From contig NZ_QXQA01000007.1 in NCBI RefSeq assembly GCF_003583765.1, forward strand, positions 124,001 to 188,000: 64,000 nt of DNA, written 5' to 3'. The position numbers were made by a program, and so were the translations under genes. The DNA is from Paenibacillus nanensis (lineage in GTDB: Bacteria; Bacillota; Bacilli; Paenibacillales; Paenibacillaceae). The notes below the pieces were generated by a model that searched no databases, was not told the origin of the DNA, and saw nothing but the letters and a program-made list of their open reading frames with translations. Below, piece after piece: positions 40,632-52,919 of this stretch (position 1 is the first letter of the stretch; each line of letters opens with the position of its first letter).

Positions 40632-40734
40632 GTTAGATAACCTTTCATATCAATAGATATCTGCTCAGTCTAGAATACCATAAGTTGAAAAAAAATGTTA
40701 TGCTAGGAGATACGATAGAAGGGGGGACCGCGAT

Positions 40735-41736
40735 ATGGAAACGTTAACGGACCGATTCGGCCGAGTCCACAATTATCTTAGAATTTCCGTCACCGACCGA
40801 TGCAATTTAAGATGCGTTTATTGCATGCCGGAGGAAGGCGTCGCGTTTACGGAATCCTCCAATCTGCTGACATACGATCAGATTGTCGAGGTTGTGGAGA
40901 CGGGAGCGGCTTTGGGTATTACCAAGCTTCGGATTACGGGCGGCGAACCGCTTGTCAGACCGAATCTGGACCAATTGATCGCCAGGCTGGCGGCCATTCC
41001 CGGGATTGACGATATCGCGCTTACCACAAACGGTGTATTCCTCGCCAAACAGGCGAAGGCGCTTAAGGCTGCGGGACTTAACCGCGTGAATATAAGTCTG
41101 GATACGCTTGATCCGGCCAGGTTCGCTTTTGTGGCGAGGAGGAACGAGCTGCGGCGCGTCATGGAAGGTATTGAAGAGGCGGCCAAAGTGGGCTTCCATC
41201 CCATTAAGCTGAATTGCGTGCTGTTAAAAGGCGTCAATGAAGACGAGATCGCCCAGTTTCTTAAAATGGCTTACGAGCATCCGATTCATGTTCGATTTAT
41301 CGAATATATGCCGATCGGTCATGCGGACGACAACTGGCGGAGGATGTATCTGCCGCTGTCGCGCGTGCTGGAAATTGCCAAGGAGCAGCATTATGCCATC
41401 TCGAGAAGAGATAACGTGAAAGGCAATGGTCCGTCAGAGGATTGGGAAATGGAAGGCGGCGCCGGTTCTTTTGGCTTAATCCATCCGATCAGCGACCACT
41501 TCTGCAAAAATTGCAACCGGCTGCGGTTAACGGCAGACGGCAACTTAAAGCCATGCCTGTATTGGGTAGATGAGCTGAATGTAAAAAACGCTTTTGGCGA
41601 TCCTGAGGCTATGAGAAGCTTACTCGCCAAAGCGATGGACATTAAACCGGAAAATCATGAGATGGCCGCCAAGCTTGCTGACGGGACGCTGACGCATGTG
41701 CCGACAGACCGCCGCATGTCGCAAATCGGAGGTTAG
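40735..41736 (+). CDS. moaA: GTP 3',8-cyclase MoaA
   Basis: 333 residues. The radical SAM cluster motif CNLRCVYC lies at residues 23-30, the C-terminal second-cluster Cys residues in FCKNCNRLRL and LKPCLYW. It starts molybdopterin synthesis by converting GTP to 3',8-cH2GTP. The usual C-terminal GG is present (SQIGG). GAAGGGGGG is upstream. The UshA-like gene follows 27 bp later. Confidence 0.96.
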   Translation: METLTDRFGRVHNYLRISVTDRCNLRCVYCMPEEGVAFTESSNLLTYDQIVEVVETGAALGITKLRITGGEPLVRPNLDQLIARLAAIPGIDDIALTTNGVFLAKQAKALKAAGLNRVNISLDTLDPARFAFVARRNELRRVMEGIEEAAKVGFHPIKLNCVLLKGVNEDEIAQFLKMAYEHPIHVRFIEYMPIGHADDNWRRMYLPLSRVLEIAKEQHYAISRRDNVKGNGPSEDWEMEGGAGSFGLIHPISDHFCKNCNRLRLTADGNLKPCLYWVDELNVKNAFGDPEAMRSLLAKAMDIKPENHEMAAKLADGTLTHVPTDRRMSQIGG

Positions 41737-41763
41737 CTTGGGGTTATAGGAGGCGTATGCAAG

Positions 41764-43203
41764 ATGCCGGATTCCATCCAAACTCAAGTAGTGCTGCTGC
41801 ACAGCAATGATATTCACAGCCGGCTGGAGAACGCGGCCCGCATCTCGACGATCATCGCCGAGGAGAGAAGGGTGTGGGGGAGCGGCCGGGTACTGGCCGT
41901 CGATTGCGGAGACCATATGGACCGCATGCGTATGGAGTCTGAAGGGAGCGGGGGCAAGGTTAATCTCGCATTGATCCGGGAAGCCGGCTATGAGGCGATC
42001 ACGCTCGGCAACAATGAAGGACTTACTTGCTCGGCTGATATGCTTGAGGAGCTGTTTGGACCGCCTGCTCCATTTGCGATTGTATGCGCGAATATGACGG
42101 TAAGCGCGACCGGTACTCGGCCCGATTGGATGCTGCCGAGCGTAGTGCTCCGGAAAAACGGACTTTCGATCGGATTAATCGGGGCAACCGCGAATTTTTT
42201 TGAGTTTTATTCGCTGCTGGGCTGGACGACAATCGAGCCGCTTGCGGCGATTCGAGAGCAGGTTGAGCAAATTCGGGAACGGTGCGACGTTGTTGTCGTC
42301 ATGTCTCATCTCGGAATTAATCTGGACCGCCAAATGGCGGAGGATATCGAGGGCATCGATCTTATCGTCGGAGGACATACGCATCATCTGCTGGAAGAGC
42401 CCATTGTAATCGGGAATACGACGGTATGTGCGGCAGGCAAGTTCGGCGATTTTGTGGGACGGGTGGAGATCGGTCTGGACCCTTCTACAGGCAAACCGCA
42501 TTTTCGGGCCAGCTGCATTCCCACTGCGGCGTACCCCGAGCGTCCGGAGGCCGAGTCGATCATCCGTTCTTACCGGCAATCCGCGCAGCATGTGCTAAGC
42601 CGCATCGTGGCCCGCTTAAGCGAGCCGCTGTCTGCAAGGCCTGACCGGGAATCGCCGCTGGCGAACTTGCTGGCCGCCGGGCTGCGCCGGTGGACGGGGG
42701 CTGAGATCGGATTGGTGAATGCGGGGCAGCTGCTCGGCGGCTTAGCGGAGGGGGCGGTTACGGCAGGCGAGCTTCATTCGCTGTGCCCTTCCCCTATAAA
42801 CCCTTGCCGTATGGTCATTGCCGGGATTCATCTTCGCACAGCGCTGGAGCAATCGCTGCTTGAAGAGTTTATCGGCAAGCCGATTAAGGGGTTCGGCTTC
42901 CGGGGCGAAGTGCTCGGCATGTTAGCGGTGGATGGCATGACGATATCATTCGACAGCAATCGAGCGCCGATGAAGCGGCTTGTCGAAGTGAAGGTGAATG
43001 GCGAAAGTCTTCAGGACAACCGGCTTTACACCGTAGGCTCGATAGATATGTTCAGCTTCCGCGCAGGCTACGAATCGCTTGCGAACGCGGAAAGCTATCA
43101 ATTTTATTTGCCTGAATTTATTCGGGACATCATTGCGCATGAGTTGACGAACGAAGCGGCGGTACGCGCCAGCAGAACGCAAAACTGGCTGCCTGCTCGC
43201 TGA
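41764..43203 (+). CDS. UshA/YunD-like metallophosphatase, no signal peptide
   Basis: 479 residues: a metallophosphatase domain (HSNDIHSRL, DCGDHMD, LGNNEG, MSHLGI, GGHTHH) and a 5'-nucleotidase C-terminal domain (about 300-460). Typical UshA proteins are exported, but none of the usual signal sequence is present, as in Bacillus YunD, so it is probably cytosolic. It likely hydrolyses nucleotides or nucleotide derivatives; the substrate is unknown. GGAGGCG lies upstream. Co-transcription with moaA is suggested by the 27-bp gap. Confidence 0.88.
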   Translation: MPDSIQTQVVLLHSNDIHSRLENAARISTIIAEERRVWGSGRVLAVDCGDHMDRMRMESEGSGGKVNLALIREAGYEAITLGNNEGLTCSADMLEELFGPPAPFAIVCANMTVSATGTRPDWMLPSVVLRKNGLSIGLIGATANFFEFYSLLGWTTIEPLAAIREQVEQIRERCDVVVVMSHLGINLDRQMAEDIEGIDLIVGGHTHHLLEEPIVIGNTTVCAAGKFGDFVGRVEIGLDPSTGKPHFRASCIPTAAYPERPEAESIIRSYRQSAQHVLSRIVARLSEPLSARPDRESPLANLLAAGLRRWTGAEIGLVNAGQLLGGLAEGAVTAGELHSLCPSPINPCRMVIAGIHLRTALEQSLLEEFIGKPIKGFGFRGEVLGMLAVDGMTISFDSNRAPMKRLVEVKVNGESLQDNRLYTVGSIDMFSFRAGYESLANAESYQFYLPEFIRDIIAHELTNEAAVRASRTQNWLPAR

Positions 43204-43291
43204 CGCATATTGAAGACTTTGAAATAAATTGCCACAATCTGTCGAAAAAAGCGGAATAAATGGTTGCAGTGAATTGCATTTTCACGTAAAT

Positions 43292-43320
43292 TAAATTTAC
43301 AGGCGGTTTACTCCGATAAT
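43292..43320 (+). promoter_or_regulatory. Candidate sigma-D-type promoter
   Basis: TAAA at 43292-43295, then a 16-base spacer, then TCCGATAA at 43312-43319, close to the motility sigma-factor pattern TAAA-N15-GCCGATAA. A sigma-A reading is also possible: TTTACA at 43296-43301 with TATAGT at 43320-43325 (18-bp spacer). The gene downstream encodes an HD-GYP protein. Confidence 0.45.
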
Positions 43321-43354
43321 ATAGTATAGACATTCTCAGGGGAGGACCGAGAAA

Positions 43355-44473
43355 ATGCGTTTGCTGCCCATTCGGCAATGCGAGCCCGGCATGAAACTTG
43401 CAAAAAAAATATTTTCGTCGGACGGCATTGTTCTGCTTGGCGACAACCAGGAGCTCACGGCTCGCCTGATCTCCAGATTGGAACAATGCGGCGTCCAATA
43501 TGTATACATAGCCGACCGGCGGACGGATGATGTGAATGCGCCGTCCCTTATTTCGGAAGAGACCTTCCGAATGGCGATTAAGGAAATCCGCACGAGCTTT
43601 CGGGAGCTTATGGGACGTCCAAATAACAGGAAGGGCGTTACGTATCCGTTCATCGCGCAGCCCTTCCGCAATATGATGAATTCGATTATCGACGAGCTGT
43701 CGAGCCAGCAGGAAGCCGTGATCATGCTGATGAACATGGGAACGGTGGACCATTATTTGTACCAGCATTCCTTGAACGTAGGGGTCTATACGACGCTGCT
43801 CGGCATATCCCGCGGGTATTCCAGGGATGAAGTGGTCACGCTCGGAATGGGCGCTCTGCTGCATGATGTCGGCAAAACGCAGATTGCAATGGAAATTCTG
43901 CAAAAGCCGGACGGGCTGACAAGCGAAGAGTACCAGCTGATGAAAAATCATACCTGGCTCGGATACGAGCTGTTGAAGGATGAGCCGAATTTGCCGCTGC
44001 TGGTTGCTCATTGCGCGCTGCAGCATCATGAGCGTATGGACGGCAGCGGATATCCGAGGGGAGTCCGCGGAAATGAAATTCACGATTACGCGAAGCTGAT
44101 CGGTCTTGTAGATTCCTACGACGCGATGACGACCAACCGCGTATACCGCTCGCCGATTCTGCCGCACGACGCGATGGAGCGGCTGTATGCGGGTTCTGGT
44201 ACTTTATATGATCAAAGCATGCTGGAGCTGTTCCGGGATAAGGTCGCGATCTACCCAATCGGAATCAGCGTGAAGCTGAATACGGGCGAAAAAGGCGTAG
44301 TTGTCGATATGAACCATTCTTACCCGCAACGTCCGATTGTGCGCATTTTGTATAACGAGGCCGGGGAAGAGCTGAAATCGCCTTACGAGATCGACTTATC
44401 CAAACGATTAACCGTTATGATTGAAGCTGTGAACGAGGAAGAGCATGAAGCCCAGCTGATTTCGGGTATGTAA
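43355..44473 (+). CDS. HD-GYP cyclic-di-GMP phosphodiesterase-type protein (second)
   Basis: 372 residues. After an N-terminal region of about 125 residues come the HD motif HSLNVGVYTTLL and LLHDVGKTQ (about residue 169) and the GYP motif HHERMDGSGYPRG. A C-terminal beta-rich segment (ISVKLNTGEKGVVVDMNHSYPQRPIVRI) resembles that of the other HD-GYP gene. GGGGAGGACC is upstream. Cytosolic, probably degrades c-di-GMP. Confidence 0.92.
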   Translation: MRLLPIRQCEPGMKLAKKIFSSDGIVLLGDNQELTARLISRLEQCGVQYVYIADRRTDDVNAPSLISEETFRMAIKEIRTSFRELMGRPNNRKGVTYPFIAQPFRNMMNSIIDELSSQQEAVIMLMNMGTVDHYLYQHSLNVGVYTTLLGISRGYSRDEVVTLGMGALLHDVGKTQIAMEILQKPDGLTSEEYQLMKNHTWLGYELLKDEPNLPLLVAHCALQHHERMDGSGYPRGVRGNEIHDYAKLIGLVDSYDAMTTNRVYRSPILPHDAMERLYAGSGTLYDQSMLELFRDKVAIYPIGISVKLNTGEKGVVVDMNHSYPQRPIVRILYNEAGEELKSPYEIDLSKRLTVMIEAVNEEEHEAQLISGM

Positions 44474-44474
44474 C

Positions 44475-44495
44475 GGAGCCGCAAGGCTCCTTTTT
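44475..44495 (+). terminator. Terminator of the second HD-GYP gene
   Basis: GGAGCC-GCAA-GGCTCC followed by five T, directly after the stop codon. Confidence 0.9.
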
Positions 44496-44596
44496 GTATT
44501 GCTCCGGGACGGCGGTTTTATTTGCTTCCGGCTTCTTCTGACATTACAATGAAAGAGACCGTTATTACGAGATTATGAAGTCAGGTGCTGAATGAA

Positions 44597-45760
44597 ATGA
44601 ACATACTAGAAACAAAAAACGATAGGCTGGGATTCGAGGCCGGATTGCCGCATAAGCTGGCTCCGTTAACGCCTCAGAACGATCCGTGGGATCCGATCCG
44701 CTCCCTTCGCCAATACGGCGGTCACCGGCTGACAAGCGTGGAGATGACCGTAACGAACCTGTGCAATATGCGCTGCGAGCATTGCGCCGTCGGGGATACG
44801 CTTACGCTGTCGGAACCGGATAAAATCCCGCTGAGCGATATGCTGCGCAGGCTCGATGAGGTCGAGCATTTGGAGACGATCAGCATTACGGGCGGCGAGC
44901 CTACATTCTCCGCGCGCACGGTGAAGGAGTATATGGTGCCTTTGCTTAAGTACGCCCGCAGCAGAGGGGTCCGTTCCCAGATCAATTCGAACGTTACGCT
45001 CCCTTATGACAGATACGAGCAGCTTGCTCCTTATTTGGACGTTATGCATATCTCGTTTAATTACACGGACGCGGATGATTTCCATGCGATCGGCTTTGCC
45101 AAGTCCGGGCACAGCGTGTCGCGCGATGCGGCGGCAAAGCTATATGAACGGATGATCGAGAACGCCCGCCGGCTCAGCGAAGCGGGAGTCCTTGTGTCCG
45201 CCGAGTCGATGATCAATTACCGCACCATTCACAAAATCGAGCAGATTCACCGCCTGATCGTCGAAATGGGCTGTAAACGCCACGAGGTGCATCCGATGTA
45301 CCCGAGCTCCTTCGCCAAGGATTTGCCGGTCATCAGCAAAGAGCAGATGAGAGAAGCGATCGAGCGGCTGCTCGACCATCGCGATCCAAATATATGGATG
45401 CTGTTCGGCACGCTGCCGTTCTACCATTGCAGCGACGATGAGCGTGAGCGCAAGCTGCTTTCGCGTCTTGCCTCCGAGCCGAACGTGACGGTGCGGAACG
45501 ACCCGGACGGCCGCAACAGGCTGAATGTCAACTTGTTCTCGGGAGACGTGTTCGTAACGGATTTTTCGGATGTGCCCGCTTTCGGGAATATTGCGGAGTC
45601 CAAGCTGGACGATTTGTTCGAGAGATGGCTGACGCATCCGCTTGCGCAAAGCGTCAACTGCCATTGTCCGGCAGCATCCTGCTGCGGTCCGAACCTGCTT
45701 GTCAAGGATATGTATTACAAAGATGTGAATTTCCACATGAGAAGCGCCAAGCTCGAATAG
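44597..45760 (+). CDS. yfkA: Radical SAM protein of the YfkAB family
   Basis: 387 residues. The radical SAM cluster motif CNMRCEHC lies at residues 56-63. The C-terminal CHCPAASC matches the CxCxxxxC motif that names the YfkAB subfamily. The reaction is unknown. An ATG at 44597 with AGGTG upstream is preferred over GTG at 44585. It lies 24 bp before the AI-2E-family gene and probably shares its transcript. Confidence 0.88.
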   Translation: MNILETKNDRLGFEAGLPHKLAPLTPQNDPWDPIRSLRQYGGHRLTSVEMTVTNLCNMRCEHCAVGDTLTLSEPDKIPLSDMLRRLDEVEHLETISITGGEPTFSARTVKEYMVPLLKYARSRGVRSQINSNVTLPYDRYEQLAPYLDVMHISFNYTDADDFHAIGFAKSGHSVSRDAAAKLYERMIENARRLSEAGVLVSAESMINYRTIHKIEQIHRLIVEMGCKRHEVHPMYPSSFAKDLPVISKEQMREAIERLLDHRDPNIWMLFGTLPFYHCSDDERERKLLSRLASEPNVTVRNDPDGRNRLNVNLFSGDVFVTDFSDVPAFGNIAESKLDDLFERWLTHPLAQSVNCHCPAASCCGPNLLVKDMYYKDVNFHMRSAKLE

Positions 45761-45784
45761 AAGTAGAGAGAGGAGGGAAACCGC

Positions 45785-46819
45785 ATGTCCGTTCGCACGA
45801 TTGTTATGATTGCAGTAGGACTGCTCCTTATTTATTTGCTGTTTACGGTTGGGGCGCCGTTCCTGCTTGCGCTTATCGTCGCTATCTTTTTGGAGCCGCT
45901 TAACGGATTTTTGATGAAGCGGCTGCGGGTCAACCGCCTCGTCGCCGCCGTTATCTCCTGCACGTTATTTACCGTCATTTTCATCGGCTTAATCGTGCTT
46001 CTCGGTATAAAAATTATTGCCGAGCTGATCGCCTTCCTGCAGAAGGTGCCGCAATATTTCGAGAATGCGAACAGCTTCGTCGACCAGCTGCTCGTCGACG
46101 CGAGGGGGCTTTACCAGAACCTTCCGCCCGACGCTGTCGAGACGCTCGAAGGATATCTGCTGAAGCTGACGGGAACGATCACAACGATGGTCGGCAAGCT
46201 GTCGTCATCCGTTGTCGCGTTTGCGTCTACGCTGCCGGGCGTCTTTATTTTCCTGATCGTATTTTTCGTCGCGGTCTATATGTTCAGCTTCAGCCTTAAC
46301 ACGATGAAGGCGTCCTTCCTATCCTTGTTCGACGAATCGTCGCGGGATCAAGTCGATCAGATGCTGAACAACTTACGAAAGTCGATCTTCGGATTTTTGC
46401 GTTCGCAGCTCATTTTGAGCGCGCTCACGTATGTCATTTCGTTGATCGGGCTACTCGTCCTCGATATTAAGTTCGCGATGGCGATCGCCCTGCTGATCGT
46501 TGTCGTCGATATTTTGCCGATACTTGGCACAGGCTCCGTCCTTGTTCCATGGGCGAGCTATCTCATTCTTACCGGAGATTTGTATACGGGCATCGGGCTG
46601 CTTGTGCTTTTCCTGTTCATTACGGTGTTCCGCCGGATTATCGAGCCGAAAATACTCGGCGATTCCGTCGGCATCGGCGCGCTTTCGGCGCTTATCAGCT
46701 TGTATGTCGGCTTTAAGCTGGTCGGCGTAATCGGGGTATTTATCGGCCCGCTTATCGTCATCATCTATATGGCCGCGAGACAGGCGGGGCTGTTCCAGCA
46801 TAAAATCAAATTGCAATAG
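45785..46819 (+). CDS. AI-2E family (PerM-like) membrane protein
   Basis: 344 residues with about eight membrane segments in the family pattern, including LTYVISLIGLLVLDIKFAMAIALLIVVVDILPILGTG and the late segment ISLYVGFKLVGVIGVFIGPL. Members transport autoinducer-2, ions or act in spore formation (YtvI-like); substrate unknown. AGAGGAGGG is upstream. Confidence 0.88.
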   Translation: MSVRTIVMIAVGLLLIYLLFTVGAPFLLALIVAIFLEPLNGFLMKRLRVNRLVAAVISCTLFTVIFIGLIVLLGIKIIAELIAFLQKVPQYFENANSFVDQLLVDARGLYQNLPPDAVETLEGYLLKLTGTITTMVGKLSSSVVAFASTLPGVFIFLIVFFVAVYMFSFSLNTMKASFLSLFDESSRDQVDQMLNNLRKSIFGFLRSQLILSALTYVISLIGLLVLDIKFAMAIALLIVVVDILPILGTGSVLVPWASYLILTGDLYTGIGLLVLFLFITVFRRIIEPKILGDSVGIGALSALISLYVGFKLVGVIGVFIGPLIVIIYMAARQAGLFQHKIKLQ

Positions 46820-46842
46820 TACGATTTTCAGCACCGATAAGG

Positions 46843-46872
46843 TTGACAGGTGTTGCCAGAACGAAGTATAGT
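46843..46872 (+). promoter_or_regulatory. Sigma-A promoter of the thiamin operon
   Basis: Perfect TTGACA at 46843-46848 and TATAGT at 46867-46872 with an 18-bp spacer, just upstream of the riboswitch. Confidence 0.8.
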
Positions 46873-46884
46873 CAAACAAGGAAA

Positions 46885-46973
46885 TCCACTAGGGGCGCCG
46901 CAAGGCTGAGATAAAGCAGATGCTTTGGTCCCTTTGAACCTGATCTGGGTCATGCCAGCGTAGGAAAGTGGGA
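46885..46973 (+). ncRNA. TPP riboswitch (THI element)
   Basis: All conserved parts are present: P1 arms CCACT (46886-46890) and AGTGG (46967-46971), GGCTGAGAT, CCTTTGAACCTGATCTGGGTCATGC split across the pyrophosphate-binding arm, and the closing CAGCGTAGGAAAGTGG. It binds thiamin pyrophosphate and lowers expression of the thiC operon when thiamin is plentiful. Confidence 0.97.
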
Positions 46974-50000
<3,027 letters not shown>

Positions 50001-50014
50001 AGGAGGATATATCA

Positions 50015-50866
50015 ATGCCATTGAAACACAATTGGCGGGATTTTCAGCTGTATGTCATTACGGCAGGCGGCTGCCATCCCGGACGAGAGCTCGTTCATGT
50101 GATGGAAGAAACGCTGAAAGGCGGCGCAGGCATGCTGCAGCTGCGCAACAAGACGGGCAGCCGGCAGGAGGTGCTCCGGGAAGCCAAAGAGCTGCGAGCA
50201 TTAACGAGAGCGTATGATGTCCCTTTTATTGTGAACGATTACCCCGATATCGCGCTCGAGGTCGACGCGGACGGCGTTCACCTCGGGCAGGACGATCAGG
50301 CGATCGAAGAAGCGAGAAGGCTGCTCGGCCAAGATAAAATCATCGGCATATCCACGCACAGCTTGGAGCAAGGGCTGGCTGCGGAACGCGCAGGGGCCGA
50401 TTATATTGGCGTCGGTCCCGTATTTCCGACGAACACGAAGCCGGGCAGAGCGGCTGTCACGACATCGTATGTTTCGGAAGCGGCGCGGCACATCCGCATC
50501 CCGTTTGTCGCAATAGGCGGCATTACCTTGGATAACGTCGGCGAAGTGCTTGCGGCCGGCGCCCGGAAAATATGCGCCGTATCGGCGATCGTCGGGAGCG
50601 AGGATCCGGCGCGCGTATGCCGCTCTTTCCTTGAGGCTATTCGATCCGCCGAGGCCGGCGGACATGCGATCCGGATCCGGCTCAACGGCAAAGAGACAAC
50701 AACTTCGGCGGGCAATGTAGCGGAGCTGGTCGAGCAGCTGGGCCAAGGGAACAAGCGGCTGGTTGCAGAGGTGAACGGTATGATGATTCAGCGTTCCGAT
50801 TGGACGTCCGCTGCGCTAACGCCCGGCGCGCGAGTGGAGCTTATACAATTTGTGGGAGGAGGCTGA
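50015..50866 (+). CDS. thiE: ThiE-ThiS fusion
   Basis: 283 residues. Residues 1-210 form thiamin-phosphate synthase: [39 protein letters not shown] and [10 protein letters not shown]. Residues about 215-283 form ThiS ([24 protein letters not shown], then [14 protein letters not shown]), a ubiquitin-like sulfur carrier ending in three glycines. The ThiS tail is free, so it can be adenylated by ThiF while attached to ThiE. AGGAGG is 8 bases before the chosen ATG. No separate thiS gene lies in the operon. Confidence 0.93.
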   Translation: MPLKHNWRDFQLYVITAGGCHPGRELVHVMEETLKGGAGMLQLRNKTGSRQEVLREAKELRALTRAYDVPFIVNDYPDIALEVDADGVHLGQDDQAIEEARRLLGQDKIIGISTHSLEQGLAAERAGADYIGVGPVFPTNTKPGRAAVTTSYVSEAARHIRIPFVAIGGITLDNVGEVLAAGARKICAVSAIVGSEDPARVCRSFLEAIRSAEAGGHAIRIRLNGKETTTSAGNVAELVEQLGQGNKRLVAEVNGMMIQRSDWTSAALTPGARVELIQFVGGG

Positions 50867-50871
50867 CGGCT

Positions 50872-51708
50872 ATGCTGGTGCATGATGCAACGGCCCAAAC
50901 TAGCGATACGCTGGTCATTGGGGGCGTACCGCTGAATTCCCGTTTTTTGTTCGGGACGGGGAGATTTCCGAGTCCGGCAATCTTCCAGCAGGCGCTGGAG
51001 GCGTCAAAGGCGGAGGTCATTACCTTTGCCGTTCGGAGAGTCGATCTCGACCATGCCGAGGACGACTCGATTCTTCAGCATGTTCAAGACCGAAAGCTGA
51101 TTTATTTGCCGAACACCTCGGGTGCGAGAACGGCGGACGAAGCGGTTCGGATCGCTAGATTAGCAAAAGCCGCGGGACTGGGAAACTGGGTTAAAATCGA
51201 AATAAGCGGAAGCCCCGTTACGCTGCTGCCCGATCCGATCGAAACGTTGAAGGCGACGGAACAGCTGGTGAAGGAAGGCTTTACGGCCCTCCCGTATACG
51301 TCGGATGACCCGATATTGTGCAAGAGGCTGGAGGAAGCCGGAGCAGCGGCTGTTATGCCGGGAGCATCGCCAATCGGTACGGGGCTCGGATTGCTCAATC
51401 CTTACAACCTTTCGCTCATTATCGAATCGGCGAACGTCCCCGTTATCGTGGACGCGGGCATCGGTTCGCCGAAGGACGCGGCGGAAGCGATGGAGCTGGG
51501 GGCTGCGGCGATTCTCGCGAATACGCCTGTGGCCAAAGCGAGAAATCCGGTCGCGATGGCGAAAGCTTTTGCATTGGCGATTGAAGCGGGGAGGCTGGCG
51601 CATGCGGCAGGACGAATTCCGAAGAAGCGTTACGCTTCGGCCAGCAGCGACTTGGCCGGTTCTTTGTTCGGGGAGCCTCAATCGGACAACGGCGGGGGAA
51701 TCGGGTAA
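50872..51708 (+). CDS. thiG: Thiazole synthase ThiG
   Basis: 278 residues, TIM barrel. The imine-forming Lys lies in VKIEISG, and the phosphate-binding segments [21 protein letters not shown] are present. It builds the thiazole ring from DXP, dehydroglycine and ThiS thiocarboxylate. Its Shine-Dalgarno AGGAGG is made by the Gly codons ending the preceding gene. The stop overlaps the thiO start by 1 nt. Confidence 0.97.
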   Translation: MLVHDATAQTSDTLVIGGVPLNSRFLFGTGRFPSPAIFQQALEASKAEVITFAVRRVDLDHAEDDSILQHVQDRKLIYLPNTSGARTADEAVRIARLAKAAGLGNWVKIEISGSPVTLLPDPIETLKATEQLVKEGFTALPYTSDDPILCKRLEEAGAAAVMPGASPIGTGLGLLNPYNLSLIIESANVPVIVDAGIGSPKDAAEAMELGAAAILANTPVAKARNPVAMAKAFALAIEAGRLAHAAGRIPKKRYASASSDLAGSLFGEPQSDNGGGIG

Positions 51709-52838
51709 TGCCGCAAAACGTGCTTATATTAGGCGGCGGCATCATCGGCTTGTCCTGCGCGTTTGAGGCTGCTAGAAGAGGCTACCGCGTGCGGCTCGTC
51801 GAGCCGGGGCGGCTTGGCGGGCAGGCTTCCGGCGCAGCCGCGGGCATGCTGGCCCCGTATTCGGAAAATACGGAGCAGCCGGATGAATTTTTCCAGCTTT
51901 GTCTGCGCAGCCTGCGTCTATTTCCGGAATGGATCCGCGACGTGGAGGAAGCTTCGGGTTTAAAAGCCGATTGGGTACAAAGCGGAAGCTTGAACGTCTT
52001 CCGTCATGAGGCGGATTTGCTGCCGGCCGAATCCAGAATGCGGTGGCACAACGCGTGGGGAGCAAAGGAAGAGCTGGTAACGGGCGCCGCGCTTCGCGGT
52101 CTGGAGCCGCGTCTATCGTCGGATGCGGCCTTTGCCGTCTATTCGCCGGAAGAAAGTCATGTCTACGCGCCGGGACTTGTCGCGGCGCTCGAGACGGCAT
52201 GCGGAAAGATGGGGATCGATCTCATCGATCATGCCGGCGAAATGCTGTCGATGGAGATCCATTCGGGCGGCGGGGCTTCGGTCTTTATGGCGAATCTGCC
52301 GGGAGCCCTCCGCGCTGACCGCCTCGTCATTTGCTCCGGCGCCTGGACGGGACAATTCGAACGGTGGCTCGGCATCGCCATCCCGATACATCCGATCCGC
52401 GGTCAAATCTGCTCCTACGAGGGACAGCTGGAAGAGCTCAGGCATATGGTGTTTTCCAGTCAAGCGTATTGGGTCGGCAAGCGCATAGGCCGAATCGTCT
52501 GCGGCGCTTCGGAGGACGTAGCCGGGTTCGATACGAGCGTAACGGAGCGGGGGATTGAGCGGCTGCTGCGCGCCAGCAAGCAATGGTTCCCCATGCTTGC
52601 CGAGAGGGAGACCGCCCATCGCTGGGCAGGGTTAAGACCTGCAACGGCAGACGGGCTTCCCCTTATCGGGCCGGTTAGGGGCAATCCGGCCATTCTGATG
52701 GCTGCAGGCCATTACCGTAACGGCGTCTTATTAAGTCCGGCCACGGCAAAACTCACTGCCGACATGCTGGACGGACTGACCGGCGGTCAATCCGCGTCGG
52801 TTTTTTCTCCTGAACGATTTACTCTTGTGCCGAGATAG
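51708..52838 (+). CDS. thiO: Glycine oxidase ThiO
   Basis: 376 residues. The FAD-binding Rossmann motif is GGGIIGLSCAFEAARRG, and the DAAO-type C-terminal FAD segment AGHYRNGVLLSPATA is present. It oxidises glycine to the imine used by ThiG under aerobic conditions, instead of ThiH. It ends the operon thiC-F-E/S-G-O. Confidence 0.95.
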   Translation: MPQNVLILGGGIIGLSCAFEAARRGYRVRLVEPGRLGGQASGAAAGMLAPYSENTEQPDEFFQLCLRSLRLFPEWIRDVEEASGLKADWVQSGSLNVFRHEADLLPAESRMRWHNAWGAKEELVTGAALRGLEPRLSSDAAFAVYSPEESHVYAPGLVAALETACGKMGIDLIDHAGEMLSMEIHSGGGASVFMANLPGALRADRLVICSGAWTGQFERWLGIAIPIHPIRGQICSYEGQLEELRHMVFSSQAYWVGKRIGRIVCGASEDVAGFDTSVTERGIERLLRASKQWFPMLAERETAHRWAGLRPATADGLPLIGPVRGNPAILMAAGHYRNGVLLSPATAKLTADMLDGLTGGQSASVFSPERFTLVPR

Positions 52839-52919
52839 ATGTCCAATCTTTCACGCTTCGTTCTCATATACTACCAACAATGAGGGACGTAAGAGAATGA
52901 ACAACGTGGAGGGAACGAG

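Noticed and set aside
40632..40734. Molybdenum-cofactor riboswitch between the MoaD-MoaE fusion and moaA
   Set aside because: The gap is only 103 bp, AT-rich and lacks the conserved hairpins.
43130..44167. 345-codon minus-strand frame opposite the second HD-GYP gene
   Set aside because: Antisense shadow; the plus strand carries HD and GYP motifs in full.
44597..45760. YfkAB radical SAM protein as the sulfatase-maturating enzyme
   Set aside because: Its CxCxxxxC motif marks the YfkAB subfamily, and it lacks the extra cluster Cys pattern of anSME; also far from the sulfatase.
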